A stretch of DNA of 64,000 nucleotides from Rhodococcus zopfii NBRC 100606 = JCM 9919 (lineage in GTDB: Bacteria; Actinomycetota; Actinomycetes; Mycobacteriales; Mycobacteriaceae), in the NCBI RefSeq assembly GCF_001895025.1, contig NZ_BCXI01000040.1, positions 22,568 through 86,567 of the forward strand, read 5' to 3'. Shown piece by piece: positions 62,492 to 64,000 of the stretch. The position numbers and the translations under genes were made by a program. Numbering within the stretch: the first letter of the stretch is position 1; the number at the start of each line of letters is the position of its first letter. Under the pieces are notes generated by a model that ran no database searches, was not told where the DNA came from, and saw nothing but the letters and a program-made list of their open reading frames with translations.

Positions 62492-63186
62492 CGGTCGGCT
62501 CCGCTCGTGGCCACGAACTTGTAACCGACTCCGCGGACGGTCCCGATGAAGCGGGGGTCGGCGGCATCATCACCGAGTGCCCGGCGGATGCTGCGGATGT
62601 GCACGTCCACGACCCGCTCGTCGCCGTAGAAGTCGCCGTCCCAGACCTTTTCGAGCAGTTGCCTGCGTGAGTACACCCGGCCGGGGGACCTTGCCATGGC
62701 CAGGAGCAGGTCGAACTCGAGCGCGGACAGTTCCACGGGTGTGCTGTCGACTGTCACTTCCCGGGTGTCGGGATCGACGGTGAGACCGGAGATCGATACT
62801 CGGGAGGGCGCGTCCGGGGCGCCTCGGGCGCGGCGTAGGACGGCACGGACGCGGGCGGCGACTTCTCGCGGTGCGAACGGTTTGGTGATGTAGTCGTCGG
62901 CGCCGACCGCGAGGCCGACCAGCTTGTCGACCTCTTCGGCGCGAGCGGTGACCAGCACGACGTAGACGTCGGAGAATTGTCGGATCCGGCGCAGCACCTC
63001 GAAGCCGTCGATGTCGGGAAGCCGGACGTCGAGCAACACCAGGTCGGGACTGCGAGACTCGATCAGCGTCAAAGCCTCTGTGCCGGTTCCGACTTCGGTG
63101 ACGTTGTAGCCGTCCGCCTCGAGGTAGCCGCGCAGGACACGACGGATGTGGGGTTCGTCGTCGACAACGAGGACGCTACGCAGCAT
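62488..63186 (-). CDS. OmpR-family response regulator
   Basis: 232 aa. Receiver with VVDDEP (acidic pair) and phosphoacceptor Asp in LVLLDVRLPD near residue 52, 'VTARAEE' and 'DYITKPFAPRE' lysine. C-terminal winged helix 'YSRRQLLEKVWDGDFYGDER... DVHIRSIRRAL' binds DNA. ATG at 63186 follows AAGGGAAC; the longer frame upstream is not family-like. Partner of the kinase by GTGA coupling. Confidence 0.93.
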   Translation of the reverse strand: MLRSVLVVDDEPHIRRVLRGYLEADGYNVTEVGTGTEALTLIESRSPDLVLLDVRLPDIDGFEVLRRIRQFSDVYVVLVTARAEEVDKLVGLAVGADDYITKPFAPREVAARVRAVLRRARGAPDAPSRVSISGLTVDPDTREVTVDSTPVELSALEFDLLLAMARSPGRVYSRRQLLEKVWDGDFYGDERVVDVHIRSIRRALGDDAADPRFIGTVRGVGYKFVATSGADR

Positions 63187-63383
63187 TGTGTTCCCTTTCG
63201 CTCCGACCTGCGCCCGGGAGCCAGTTTCGGCACGGGCGGGCGGCGATGTCGTTCGGGATGCCGACCACGCCGGGAATCCCACCCGGCCGCGCCGGCGAGA
63301 AGATGGCGGCTTACCGACCGGTGCCCCTGCCCGGCGGGCAGGGGCACCGGTCGATACGAGGACCGCACCGAACCATGGCTAGG
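63187..63383. other. intergenic region with terminator
   Basis: 197 bp. An 18-bp stem, arms 63315-63332 and 63336-63353 (CGACCGGTGCCCCTGCCC and its complement, three-base loop), ends the cysteine-rich gene transcript. The rest should hold the response regulator promoter; no -10/-35 seen clearly. Confidence 0.6.
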
Positions 63384-63554
63384 TCAGTTGCGGAAGATGG
63401 AACTCACTGTGCTGTTCCAGCTTTGGGCGGTCGTGTCCTGGCCGCAGGTGCAGCGGTCGGCGGCGGGCACCGAACGCATCACGGCGTCGACATGCTGTCC
63501 ACAGCCGTCCCAACCGGTCTTGCCACAGTTCGGGCAGGTGACGGGGTAACACAT
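63384..63554 (-). CDS. small cysteine-rich zinc-ribbon-like protein
   Basis: 56 aa with strong AAGGAG ribosome site. Starts MCYPVTCPNCGKTGWDGCGQ and has 'DRCTCGQ' later, so eight Cys/His ligands are available (C2, C7, C10, C18, H21, C35, C37). Resembles short actinobacterial proteins encoded near thioredoxins. It lies 43 bp downstream of trxA on the same strand, followed by a terminator, so they form an operon. Possible redox or zinc role. Confidence 0.75.
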   Translation of the reverse strand: MCYPVTCPNCGKTGWDGCGQHVDAVMRSVPAADRCTCGQDTTAQSWNSTVSSIFRN

Positions 63555-63597
63555 GGGAATTCTCCTTCGTCGAGAGTCGCTGTGGACTCGAAGTGGG

Positions 63598-63972
63598 TCA
63601 GGCGCCGGCAGCAGCGCGCTGTTCGGCTACCCGGGCATGAACCTCTTCCATGTCCAGAGCCTTGATCCGGGTGATCAGGTCCTCGAGAGCCGGCGCCGGC
63701 AATGCCCCGGGCTGGGAATAGACCAGCACCCCTTCACGGAACGCCATGATCGTCGGGATCGAGCGGATGTTCGCCATGGCAGCGAGCTGCTGCTCGGCTT
63801 CGGTGTCGACCTTGGCATGCACGATGTCCGGATGCGCGGCCGAGGACCGGTCGAACACCGGGGCGAAGGCCCGGCACGGTCCGCACCACGAGGCCCAGAA
63901 GTCCACGAGCACAATATCGTTGTCGACGATGGTGGATTCGAAATCCGCCATCGTGAGGTTCTTCGTTGTCAT
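63598..63972 (-). CDS. trxA: thioredoxin
   Basis: 124 aa with WCGPC active site (Cys30, Cys33) and the SIPT cis-proline at about 78-81. The C-terminus is extended by ~15 residues (EEVHARVAEQRAAAGA). ATG at 63972 follows GAAGGGA. Upstream control sequence is beyond the window edge. Reduces disulfides in cytoplasmic partners. Confidence 0.93.
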   Translation of the reverse strand: MTTKNLTMADFESTIVDNDIVLVDFWASWCGPCRAFAPVFDRSSAAHPDIVHAKVDTEAEQQLAAMANIRSIPTIMAFREGVLVYSQPGALPAPALEDLITRIKALDMEEVHARVAEQRAAAGA

Positions 63973-64000
63973 CGGTTCGGTTCCCTTCACAGTCGGAGAT

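Overview
The window is GC-rich, tightly packed chromosomal DNA from an actinobacterium. Rhodococcus or a close relative in the Mycobacteriales is the best guess. The reasons are the benABCDK set with an adjacent LuxR/LAL regulator, FadE/FadD-type acyl-CoA genes, a DesA3-like desaturase, a Baeyer-Villiger-type monooxygenase, frequent GTG starts with GTGA/ATGA stop-start overlaps, and TetR/MarR control. I see no rRNA, tRNA, insertion sequence or CRISPR array. The genus is inferred from gene content, not proven.

Layout. 1-1841: 3' part of an HpaB/PheA-type flavin hydroxylase, then the decayed remnant of a Baeyer-Villiger monooxygenase. 1860-8821: a glycerophosphodiester/glycerol-phosphate uptake island with phosphodiesterase, lipoprotein binding protein, two permeases, a divergent DeoR regulator plus HAD phosphatase, and the ATPase. 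9196-18928: complete upper benzoate pathway, benA-benB-benC-benD-benK, then LuxR/LAL regulator and benE. Here BenC carries an extra C-terminal FCD (GntR-type effector) domain. 18976-25544: mixed housekeeping and orphan genes (DUF429 protein, tiny zinc-finger-like protein, membrane-anchored hydrolase, lone gas-vesicle protein, RibD/DHFR-like reductase, RsgA, GpsA). 25636-33085: monooxygenase, unusual aconitase, nitroreductase, SigD/ShbA-like sigma factor, AAA ATPase and an AztD-like zinc chaperone. 33086-40288: secreted DUF4185 protein, then otsB, GH65 and beta-phosphoglucomutase-like genes, then a GT87 mannosyltransferase. 40258-42118: AzlCD exporter and an M50-like membrane protease.

42187-43825 is the least understood part. 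It holds a MerR regulator preceded by a ~400-nt strongly structured leader with its own promoter, a 16-bp hairpin and a terminator-like hairpin, then a MerR/HspR fragment and cspA. 44071-49328: small ORF, DesA3-like desaturase, cyclase-family hydrolase and an overlapping pair of acyl-CoA dehydrogenases. 49329-54334: FUSC transporter with divergent MarR, DUF72, HdeD-like, a frameshifted PPOX gene and a GYD protein. 54491-60343: a TetR-controlled operon (acyl-CoA dehydrogenase, SCP2-like protein, alpha/beta hydrolase, AMP-ligase) with a divergent SnoaL-like gene. Near-identical 14-bp operators precede both the operon and the divergent promoter. 60590-63972: secreted DUF2202 protein, two-component system, small cysteine-rich protein and thioredoxin.

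The strongest leads for something undescribed are the BenC-FCD fusion and the structured RNA ahead of the MerR gene.
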